A DNA stretch of 64,000 nucleotides from Polaribacter sp. NJDZ03. Its GTDB lineage: Bacteria; Bacteroidota; Bacteroidia; Flavobacteriales; Flavobacteriaceae. Below are positions 17,639 through 24,955 of the stretch, in pieces. Location: contig NZ_CP079195.1 of assembly GCF_019263805.1 (NCBI RefSeq), positions 2,331,501 to 2,395,500 of the forward strand, written 5' to 3'. Position 1 is the first letter of the stretch. Each line of letters opens with the position of its first letter. Position numbers and translations under genes: made by a program. Under the pieces are notes generated by a model. The model saw only the letters and a list, made by a program, of their open reading frames with translations, searched no databases and had not been told where the DNA came from.

Positions 17639-17726
17639 AAAAAATATTTTAAATTGTAACAGTCGTAATTATATATAGCAAATTACAAAAGCTAAAATAA
17701 TAAATAAGATGATATATAATTTAAAT

Positions 17727-18815
17727 TTACTCTTTACCCAATAATACTTTATCCAATTCTTTTTCTAAATCATCATTATATTCTACTTTTTTTAAAACTT
17801 TCCCTTCTTCGCTTATAATAAAAGTAATTGGTATGGATGATATATCATATTGTAATGCAACCGGATCAATATTAATCTTAGTTAGTTTAGAAAAATTTGG
17901 CCAATTTATTTCTAATTTATCACTTGCATTTTTCCACATTTCTCTTCTTATATCAAATGAATAACTTACAATCTGAAAATTTTTGTCTTTGTATTTTTCT
18001 ATTAACGAAGGAAATTCTTCTTTTATTTGTTTTATACACGGAGGACACCAACCTGCCCAAAAATCTAACAGCACTACTTTGCCTTTAAAATCACTTAATT
18101 TCACTTCTTCTCCGTCTAAGTTTTTTCCGATAATATCTGCAATATCATCGCCTTCTTTAACTCGTTTTAAGTGTAAAAAATCATCCAATATTTTTCCGTA
18201 ACTAGATTTTTTTAGTTCTAAAGGAAGTTGACTGAAATAATCTTCTAGTTTTTCTTTTTTTAAATCAAACCTGTAATCTAAGATTTCTGATAAAGAAAAA
18301 TAATTATTAGGATTCTCGAATAGAAATTTAGTAGAAGTATTTGTAATTGAATCTCTATATGCTTTATATGCTTCTTCTGAAATAAGTTTTTTATTAAATT
18401 TTTTATACGTTTCTGCTTGCCTGTCTCTAAAAGGCTTCAAAAGTTTTTCATGACGAAGTGCAATTTTATTTGTTTCACTACCTGTAATAATTTTACTAAA
18501 GTCATTATTTTTTTCTAATAGTTCTTCTTTAGAAGAATTTATCGTAATTTTTTTATTTTCTAACCAAAAACCAATAGATACATCAGAAATATAAATACCA
18601 ACAGGTGTAGGATCATTTAATTTTCCTTTAAAAGTAAATTTATTATTTATGATGATTGTAGAATCTAATTCTTTCCAAGTGTTAGAATTAAATAAAAGTA
18701 CTTTTGTACTGTCTTTTAAACCTGTAATATCTGCTTCTACAATATAACCACTTTGTTTTTTTTGACAAGATATTAAGCCAATTATAAGACATAAAATTAC
18801 AATACTTTTTTTCAT
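17727..18815 (-). CDS. TlpA-like thioredoxin-fold lipoprotein with DUF4369-type N-terminal domain
   Basis: A 362-residue lipoprotein (MKKSIVILCLIIGLISCQ, lipobox Cys17). Residues about 20-120 form a beta-rich DUF4369-like domain (VEADITGLKDSTKVLLFN). The C-terminal part is an AhpC/TSA-TlpA thioredoxin domain with the redox motif WAGWCPPC at about 254-261, preceded by KGKVVLLDFWAGW and followed by the cis-proline segment SSIPITFII. It is a periplasmic thiol-disulfide reductase, perhaps for cytochrome maturation or envelope proteins; Bacteroidota have many paralogues. It is divergent from the thiamine-receptor locus. Confidence 0.88.
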   Translation of the reverse strand: MKKSIVILCLIIGLISCQKKQSGYIVEADITGLKDSTKVLLFNSNTWKELDSTIIINNKFTFKGKLNDPTPVGIYISDVSIGFWLENKKITINSSKEELLEKNNDFSKIITGSETNKIALRHEKLLKPFRDRQAETYKKFNKKLISEEAYKAYRDSITNTSTKFLFENPNNYFSLSEILDYRFDLKKEKLEDYFSQLPLELKKSSYGKILDDFLHLKRVKEGDDIADIIGKNLDGEEVKLSDFKGKVVLLDFWAGWCPPCIKQIKEEFPSLIEKYKDKNFQIVSYSFDIRREMWKNASDKLEINWPNFSKLTKINIDPVALQYDISSIPITFIISEEGKVLKKVEYNDDLEKELDKVLLGKE

Positions 18816-18900
18816 TTTGATGATTTTGGTTTTCTAAAGATAGAAAAAAACATTAACTACTAATTACAATTTTATTTTAATAAAGTTAGCAAACAAATGT

Positions 18901-18984
18901 AGCCCTGATTGAACGACATGTTTGAGCTCTTTTTTATCCCTTTTTAGGATAAAAAAAGCGAGTAGTGAAAGCAGGAAATAGCTT
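18901..18984 (+). ncRNA. Structured dispersed element, copy B
   Basis: AGC-CCTG pairs with CAGG-(AAATA)-GCT around the conserved boxes ATTGAACGACA and TAGTGAAAG. The inner hairpin is CTTTTTTATCC / GGATAAAAAAAG. It lies about 45 bp upstream of the likely start of the TPP-riboswitch transcript and about 85 bp from the divergent TlpA gene. It is most similar to copy D (61531-61613), where the CCTG/CAGG stem is replaced by CCAG/CTGG. Confidence 0.58.
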
Positions 18985-19029
18985 CAAAAAAAAAAAGCTT
19001 TTGTTATTCTTTATGTCAAAAAACTGAGG

Positions 19030-19037
19030 TAATTTTG
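19030..19037 (+). promoter_or_regulatory. -7 promoter box of the thiamine-receptor transcript
   Basis: TAATTTTG matches TAnnTTTG and places transcription start near 19044, just before the riboswitch aptamer, as expected if the aptamer is at the 5' end of the mRNA. The nearest upstream TTG is 26 bases away, longer than the ideal spacing. Confidence 0.5.
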
Positions 19038-19052
19038 CAGCGTTCTCATAAA

Positions 19053-19193
19053 GGGGTGCTTTTTAGTTGGCAGTTTCAGTTATTAGTTTTCAGTCTCAAC
19101 AGACTTTTTATACTTTTAACGATATAAACTTTCAACTTTTTAAGGCTGAGATCATACCCAATGAACCTAGAACAGATAATGCTGTTTAGGGAG
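19053..19193 (+). promoter_or_regulatory. TPP riboswitch (THI-box) with enlarged P3 arm
   Basis: Conserved aptamer parts occur in order: GGGGTGC (19053), GGCTGAGATCATACCC (19144-19159), GAACCTA (19163), AGATAATGC (19174-19182) and TTTAGGGA (to 19191). Together they match the thiamine-pyrophosphate aptamer. Between GGGGTGC and CTGAGA there are 86 bases rather than the usual 10 or so, making a long P3 arm (AGTTG pairs with CAACT near its base). It sits 160 bp upstream of the TonB receptor start and should repress it when TPP is abundant. Confidence 0.93.
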
Positions 19194-19228
19194 GCGATAA
19201 TCGCCATTTTGCATAACACATCGTTATG
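19193..19228 (+). promoter_or_regulatory. Hairpins of the possible riboswitch expression platform
   Basis: GGCGAT-A-ATCGCC (19193-19205) and CATAAC-ACATC-GTTATG (19212-19228) follow the aptamer directly. Neither has a T-run, so control by simple intrinsic termination is not apparent. The first hairpin begins within the last aptamer bases and could compete with P1 closure. Bases 19229-19351 hold no gene. Confidence 0.35.
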
Positions 19229-19351
19229 TAGCGTAAAACAATTTAACTGAAAATTATTTTGTTCTTATTTTACATAAATGATAAACACTAATTATTCAAC
19301 ATAAATCACAAGAATAATTACCTCTTTTTATTCGTTTTAAATTATTTTAAA

Positions 19352-21781
19352 ATGAAAAAAATCACATTTTTTTTATTCTTGTTTGCAGGTATATTTGCAA
19401 ACGCCCAGTCGCTTACTTTAAAAGGAAAAGTAGTAGACGAACACAATGAATCTTTGCCAGGAGCCACTATTTTGGTGAAAGAAAACAACAAAGGAACTTC
19501 TACCGATTTTGATGGAAAGTTTCAATTAAATCTACTAAAAGGAGACTACACCATTCAGGTTTCATTTATTGGTTACAACACCGTTTCTAAAGAAATTCAT
19601 TTAGACAAAAACAATGAAATTGAGTTTACTTTAGTTCCAAATGCCACGGTTTTAGAAGAAGTTTTGGTTTCTGCAGTTCGTGTAAATGCTGATGTGCCAG
19701 TAACATTTTCTAATCTTTCTAAAAAGGAAATCGCAACCCGTAATTTAGGTCAGGATATTCCTATTCTGCTTAATTATATGCCTTCTGTGGTTTCATCATC
19801 AGATGCTGGTGCAGGTGTTGGTTATACCTACATGAGTGTGCGTGGTTCTAACGGAGAAAGAATTAATGTTACCGTAAACGGAATACCGTATAATGATGCT
19901 GAAAGTCACGGTTCTTTTTGGGTGAATTTAGGAGATTTTGCTTCTTCTACAGAGAATTTACAATTGCAACGTGGTGTAGGAACCTCAACCAATGGTTCTG
20001 GTGCTTTTGGTGCGAGTTTAAATATTTTAACAGATGCTGTTGCCGAGGAAGCTGGTGGAGAAATATCCAACTCTTTTGGTTCTTACGGAACTAGAAAACA
20101 TACCGTAAAATTTACAACAGGTAAAATTAACGACCACATAGAAATTGCAGGTCGTTTGTCTAATATTTATTCTGATGGTTATGTAGATAGAGCAAGCTCT
20201 GATATAAAATCGTACTATTTACAAGGTAGTTATACCGATGAAAACACATTGATAAAAGCGGTTACTTTTGGTGGAAAAGAAGTTACGTACCAAGCTTGGG
20301 AAGGTTTAACGGCAGATCAACTTAAAGAAGATAGAAGACAGAATCCTTATACGTATGAGAATGAAGTGGATGATTATGACCAAAACCATTACCAATTACA
20401 TTGGAATGAAAAGTTAAACGAAAACTGGTCTACTAATTTAGCGTTGAACTATACAAAAGGTGCTGGATTTTTTGAGCAATACAAAGCAGATACAGAAGTA
20501 ATTAGTGATTTAGATGAAGACGGTACATTAGATTTTGATAATTATAATGGTATCTTAGAAGGAACAAAGATAAAAACTGTAGAAAATGAAGACGGTAGTA
20601 CTTCTTTAATACCGATTACAGATGCTATTGTAAGACGTTGGTTAGAAAACGATTTTTATGTAGTGAATTTTAACACCAATTACAAAACGGATAAACTGAA
20701 TCTAATTTCAGGAATTTCATATTCTAATTATACAGGAAACCACTTTGGTGAAGTAATTTGGGGAAAAGAGTTTACAGATACCGCAAGCATTAGAGATCAA
20801 TATTATTTTTCTGACGCTAAGAAAACAGATTTTTCAATCTTTGCAAAAGCAACTTTTGATATTAGTGAGAAATTATCTGGTTATGCAGATGTACAAGGAC
20901 GTTTTGTAACTTATGAAACCAAAGGAATTACTTCTAAAAGAGCTCCAATTGACGTTGATGCAAACTTTAATTTCTTTAATCCGAAGGTTGGTTTAACTTA
21001 TAAAATTAACGACGATAATAATTTATATACTTCTTTTGCAGTTGCAAATAGAGAGCCAAACAGAAATGATTTTGAAGCCGGAGTTACCACACACGAAACT
21101 TTAAATGATTTAGAATTTGGATGGAGATTTAAGTCGGAAAACTTTAAATTAAACTCCAATATTTATTATATGAATTATAAAAACCAGTTGGTATTAACTG
21201 GTGCTTTAGATGATGTTGGCGCGCCTGTAAGAGCGACTTCTGGAGACAGCTACCGTTTAGGTTTAGAAATAGATGCAGATATTAGGGTTTCAGATCAATT
21301 TTCTATAAAACCGAATGTTGCTTTTAGTTCTAATAAAAACAGAGACTTTTTTATTACGAGAGATGCAAACCCAATTCCGCAAGCATTAGGAAATACAGAT
21401 TTGTCTTTTTCTCCGGATATTATTGCAGGAAACATGTTTATTTTTAAACCAATAGACAATCTACAGTTCTCTTTCTTATCTAAATTTGTTGGCAAACAAT
21501 ACATGAGTAATTTTGGAAGTGCTATTTCTGATAACGATGTTTTAAACGATTATTTTACGTCTGATTTTAATATTGTGTATCAAATAACACCAAACAAAGT
21601 ATTTAAATCGATTGTATTTTCTGCTTTGGTAAATAATATTTTTAATACAGAATATGTAGACAGAGGTTATTATTACACGTATGATTATACTGATAATGGA
21701 AATACAGTTACTGGTGACGGAGCAGGTTATTACCCACAAGCTACTAGAAACTTCTTAGTTGGCGTTACCTTAAAGTTTTAA
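19352..21781 (+). CDS. TonB-dependent receptor, probable thiamine uptake
   Basis: An 809-residue outer-membrane receptor: signal peptide (MKKITFFLFLFAGIFANAQ), carboxypeptidase-regulatory-like domain (about 22-105, GKVVDEHNESLPGATILVKE), plug domain (LEEVLVSAVRVNADVPVTF, SVRGSNGERINVTVNGIPYN, LQRGVGTSTNGSGAFGASLN), then a 22-strand-type barrel ending in FLVGVTLKF. It is a classical receptor, not SusC type. The upstream TPP riboswitch is the specific evidence that it imports thiamine or its phosphates. No permease or thiamine kinase follows; a good terminator closes the transcript 80 bp downstream. Confidence 0.92.
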   Translation: MKKITFFLFLFAGIFANAQSLTLKGKVVDEHNESLPGATILVKENNKGTSTDFDGKFQLNLLKGDYTIQVSFIGYNTVSKEIHLDKNNEIEFTLVPNATVLEEVLVSAVRVNADVPVTFSNLSKKEIATRNLGQDIPILLNYMPSVVSSSDAGAGVGYTYMSVRGSNGERINVTVNGIPYNDAESHGSFWVNLGDFASSTENLQLQRGVGTSTNGSGAFGASLNILTDAVAEEAGGEISNSFGSYGTRKHTVKFTTGKINDHIEIAGRLSNIYSDGYVDRASSDIKSYYLQGSYTDENTLIKAVTFGGKEVTYQAWEGLTADQLKEDRRQNPYTYENEVDDYDQNHYQLHWNEKLNENWSTNLALNYTKGAGFFEQYKADTEVISDLDEDGTLDFDNYNGILEGTKIKTVENEDGSTSLIPITDAIVRRWLENDFYVVNFNTNYKTDKLNLISGISYSNYTGNHFGEVIWGKEFTDTASIRDQYYFSDAKKTDFSIFAKATFDISEKLSGYADVQGRFVTYETKGITSKRAPIDVDANFNFFNPKVGLTYKINDDNNLYTSFAVANREPNRNDFEAGVTTHETLNDLEFGWRFKSENFKLNSNIYYMNYKNQLVLTGALDDVGAPVRATSGDSYRLGLEIDADIRVSDQFSIKPNVAFSSNKNRDFFITRDANPIPQALGNTDLSFSPDIIAGNMFIFKPIDNLQFSFLSKFVGKQYMSNFGSAISDNDVLNDYFTSDFNIVYQITPNKVFKSIVFSALVNNIFNTEYVDRGYYYTYDYTDNGNTVTGDGAGYYPQATRNFLVGVTLKF

Positions 21782-21861
21782 TCGCAGGGCGATAACCAAG
21801 GATTTATTCTCTTATCCTTATATCGAGGTTTTTGATTAAAACTGACTAAAAAAATAAACAA

Positions 21862-21896
21862 AACGAGCATTTTCTATTGAAAATCGCTCGTTTTTT
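21862..21896 (+). terminator. Terminator of the thiamine-receptor transcript
   Basis: AACGAGC...GCTCGTT with internal TTTC/GAAA pairing is followed by TTTTTT, 80 bases after the receptor stop. Bases 21897-22111 show nothing recognisable. Confidence 0.8.
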
Positions 21897-22111
21897 CGTA
21901 TATTGTAGATTCATGAGAAATTCTTCTTTTTACATCGAAAATAATACGAGCATTTATTCTTTTGATTTTTGTCTTTTAAAAAATCATTCTGATAAATTCA
22001 TCACGACTGCTTTCTAGTTTTTCTACTTCTTAATTTTTTAAAGGAAATTATGTCCTTTGTCATCTACAATTTTATAAAAAAGTGTTTTTACACTTCTTTA
22101 AATCTATATAT

Positions 22112-22303
22112 ATGAAAATAATTAAAGTTCAAAGAAAAACTAAATATCAAAAATACTATTCGTCTGCTATGGGAACTCTAAATTCTAGAGTAACGTACAT
22201 TAAAAAGTATTTTTTAGGAATTCCTATTAAAACGATCCATCAATACAGAGAAACATATTATGGAGAAATGAAAACGTGTGATGATTGCAATCTATTTATT
22301 TAA
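22112..22303 (+). CDS. Small basic protein upstream of the sigma gene, function unknown
   Basis: A 63-residue frame ([20 protein letters not shown] start) rich in Lys, Tyr and Arg. It ends with [19 protein letters not shown], where a CxxC pair (C-D-D-C) sits near the C terminus. It starts at the second ATG of the frame, because the first (22082) precedes a stretch unlike the rest. It ends 29 bp before the sigma-factor start, so co-transcription is likely. It is not recognised as a known domain; the CxxC hints at metal binding or redox, which is inference only. Confidence 0.5.
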   Translation: MKIIKVQRKTKYQKYYSSAMGTLNSRVTYIKKYFLGIPIKTIHQYRETYYGEMKTCDDCNLFI

Positions 22304-22332
22304 AATTAATCTACAAAAACCAGAAACAATAT

Positions 22333-23196
22333 ATGAGACAACTTAAAATTGTAAAACAAGTAACCAATCGTGACGCCAAATCTTTAGAGAAATATTTTCA
22401 AGAAATTAGTAAAATTGGGCTAATAACTGCTGATGAAGAAGTAGAACTAGCTTTAGAAATAAAAAAAGGAGATAATAGAGCGTTAGATAAACTTGTTACC
22501 GCAAATTTAAGGTTTGTTGTTTCTGTTGCAAAACAATATCAAGGACAAGGTTTAAAATTGTCTGATTTAATAAACGAAGGAAATTTAGGTCTTGTAAAAG
22601 CTGCAAAACGTTTTGACGAAACAAGAGGTTTTAAATTTATCTCTTATGCCGTTTGGTGGATTCGTCAATCTATTATGTCTGCTTTAGCAGAACAATCTCG
22701 TATTGTACGTTTGCCTTTAAACAAAATTGGTAGCATTAATAAAATACGAAAAATATATGCTCGTTTAGAACAAGGAGAGCAAAGAATGCCTACCAATAAA
22801 GAAATTGCAAAGCAGTTAGACATGACTGAAGATGAGGTAGAGCAATCTTTAAAAAATTCTGGTAGACATGTATCTATGGATGCACCTTTTAAAGAAGGAG
22901 AAGATTCTAACTTATACAACGTATTACAGTCTGACGAGTCTCCTAGACCCGACAAAAACTTAATGAAGCAATCTTTATCCATTGAAATAAACAGAGCCTT
23001 AGACACGCTTTCTAACAAGGAAGCAAAAGTGATAAAAATGTTTTACGGCATTAATCTTCCTAGTTCTTATAGCTTAACGGAAATTGGAGCAACGATTGAT
23101 TTATCTAGAGAGAGAGTCCGCCAAGTAAAACAAAAAGCAATTAGACGCTTACAACATCAATCTAAAACACATCTTTTAAAAACATATTTAGGGTAA
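22333..23196 (+). CDS. RpoD-like sigma-70 factor, divergent (possible second copy)
   Basis: A 287-residue sigma factor starting [20 protein letters not shown], the length of the short Bacteroidota primary sigma. Region 2 is nearly canonical ([60 protein letters not shown]), and region 4 has [20 protein letters not shown]. Regions 1.2, 3 and the linker depart from the usual genus consensus as I know it (for example [20 protein letters not shown] and [20 protein letters not shown]). It may therefore be a group-2 paralogue rather than the housekeeping gene. It would use the same TAnnTTTG-type promoters if region 2/4 contacts are conserved. Confidence 0.9.
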   Translation: MRQLKIVKQVTNRDAKSLEKYFQEISKIGLITADEEVELALEIKKGDNRALDKLVTANLRFVVSVAKQYQGQGLKLSDLINEGNLGLVKAAKRFDETRGFKFISYAVWWIRQSIMSALAEQSRIVRLPLNKIGSINKIRKIYARLEQGEQRMPTNKEIAKQLDMTEDEVEQSLKNSGRHVSMDAPFKEGEDSNLYNVLQSDESPRPDKNLMKQSLSIEINRALDTLSNKEAKVIKMFYGINLPSSYSLTEIGATIDLSRERVRQVKQKAIRRLQHQSKTHLLKTYLG

Positions 23197-23231
23197 ACTT
23201 TTGTTTACTTATTGAAATTACTTTTTAAAAT

Positions 23232-23259
23232 CTCAAGCAGAAGCTTGAGGTTTTTTTTT
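23232..23259 (+). terminator. Sigma-gene terminator
   Basis: CTCAAGC-AGAA-GCTTGAG stem followed by GTTTTTTTTT, 35 bases after the sigma stop. The remaining bases to 23528 show no gene. Confidence 0.85.
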
Positions 23260-23528
23260 GGTTAAAGCCCACATTAAGATGTCCTTTATGTAAGTAATTA
23301 CTTTTAATTTCCAAATTCCTATTGTATTCTTTTCCCTTTATATTATCAATAAAAAAACAAAAGTAAATCAGTAAAAAAAGGGCTATAATTTCATTTTTTA
23401 GTAATTTTACTACAAACAAAATTTGAACTTAAAATATTTGTTCCAACGATTCTTACTTTTAAAATAATAAGGAATCTTTTACTTTTTAGGTGACATTTAC
23501 AATACTCGAATCAAAAAATAATTGATTT

Positions 23529-24866
23529 ATGATACCGTTTAATATATCTCATAATAAACATCTACGATCTACAGATGAGAATACAAAAAATTTCAAACTG
23601 TTATTTTATGCTTTATTAATTGGAATTCTTGTAGGCCTTTTTGCAGGTTTGTTTAGGCTTAGTCTAAGTTATATTGAAAGCTTTAGAGAAAGCTTATTTA
23701 AAAATGCAGTAACTGGTGATATAGTAAGCTGGGTATGGCCTATTTTATTTGCTATTACAGCAATTAGTATCGCATTATTTTTAGTTCGAAAATTTGCTCC
23801 AGAAGCATCAGGGAGTGGAGTGCAAGAAATCGAAGGTGCTTTAGACGGCGTGCGTCCAATGAGATGGAAAAGGGTAATTCCTATAAAATTTATAGCCTCC
23901 TTATTTTCTTTAGGAAGTGGGTTATTATTAGGTAGAGAAGGTCCAACAATTCAATTGGGAGCTAATATTGGTAAAATGATTAAAGATACTTTTGGTGAAA
24001 CCAGTCTTGAAAATAATCCTTTAATTTCTACCGGAGCTGCTGCAGGACTTGCAAGTGCTTTTAATGCTCCTTTTGCGGGTATCATTTTTGTAATAGAAGA
24101 AATGCATGGACATTTTAAGTTTAACTTTTATTCCGTAGCATCCATTATGATTGGTGCTGGTTCAGCAGATTTTATAGTACGTATTTTAGTAGAATCTAAA
24201 CCCACTATACAAATGATGGTGTTCCCTAGTCCTAATATTTATAGTTTATGGTTATTTATTATTCTAGGTTTAGTTTGCAGTATTATTGGTTTAATTTACA
24301 ACAAAGTACTAATTCTATCTTTAAATTTTTTCCAATTTTCTAATAAATTACCAATCCTTTATACAGGTATTTTTGTGGGATCTATTATTGCTATTATCGG
24401 TATTTTCTCTCCAGATATGATTGGAGGTGGATATGAAACCATCACAAAGGTGTTAGACAATTCGTTTACTTTATTATTTTTAGTTTTTTTATTTACGGTA
24501 AGACTACTCTTATCTTTTTTTAGTTACAGTTTAGGTGTGCCTGGAGGTATCTTCTTACCCATGTTAACACTAGGTGTAATATTAGGTGTGCTATTTGGTA
24601 TTAGCATGCAACAATTATTTCCTGATTTAATTTCTCATCCTGGAATTTTTGCCATTGCAGGAATGGCTGGTATTTTTTCGGCAACTGTTAGAGCACCCCT
24701 AACAGGCCTAGTATTAGCCATAGAAATGACATCTAACTATGAGTTAATATTACCTTTAATAATCACTACAGTTACTGCATCTGTATTTACAATGCTACTA
24801 GGAAACAAACCTATTTATACAACCTTGTTAAAACGTACTTTAGCAAATACAGTGGAACAACCTTAA
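23529..24866 (+). CDS. ClC family chloride channel/antiporter
   Basis: A 445-residue membrane protein with all ClC selectivity-filter segments: GSGVQEIEG (GSGIP equivalent, with Gln for Pro), GREGPTIQLGANIG containing the gating glutamate, IEEMHGHFKF with the internal proton glutamate typical of H+/Cl- exchangers, and PGGIFLPML (GxFxP). It ends without CBS domains, as in E. coli ClcA. Both glutamates suggest a 2 Cl-/1 H+ antiporter rather than a channel. It is monocistronic and convergent with the DUF3857 gene; the 89-bp gap between them has only a weak CATATT/AATATG hairpin. Confidence 0.93.
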   Translation: MIPFNISHNKHLRSTDENTKNFKLLFYALLIGILVGLFAGLFRLSLSYIESFRESLFKNAVTGDIVSWVWPILFAITAISIALFLVRKFAPEASGSGVQEIEGALDGVRPMRWKRVIPIKFIASLFSLGSGLLLGREGPTIQLGANIGKMIKDTFGETSLENNPLISTGAAAGLASAFNAPFAGIIFVIEEMHGHFKFNFYSVASIMIGAGSADFIVRILVESKPTIQMMVFPSPNIYSLWLFIILGLVCSIIGLIYNKVLILSLNFFQFSNKLPILYTGIFVGSIIAIIGIFSPDMIGGGYETITKVLDNSFTLLFLVFLFTVRLLLSFFSYSLGVPGGIFLPMLTLGVILGVLFGISMQQLFPDLISHPGIFAIAGMAGIFSATVRAPLTGLVLAIEMTSNYELILPLIITTVTASVFTMLLGNKPIYTTLLKRTLANTVEQP

Positions 24867-24955
24867 GAAATGAAAAGACATTTATAGAGAATTAAAACGA
24901 CATCATATTAGTAACAATATGATAAAATATCACAAAAAAAAATAACTTATAAATA

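Noticed and set aside
22665..23018. 117-codon open frame antisense to the sigma factor
   Set aside because: It mirrors conserved sigma regions on the other strand; no motif and no independent signals.
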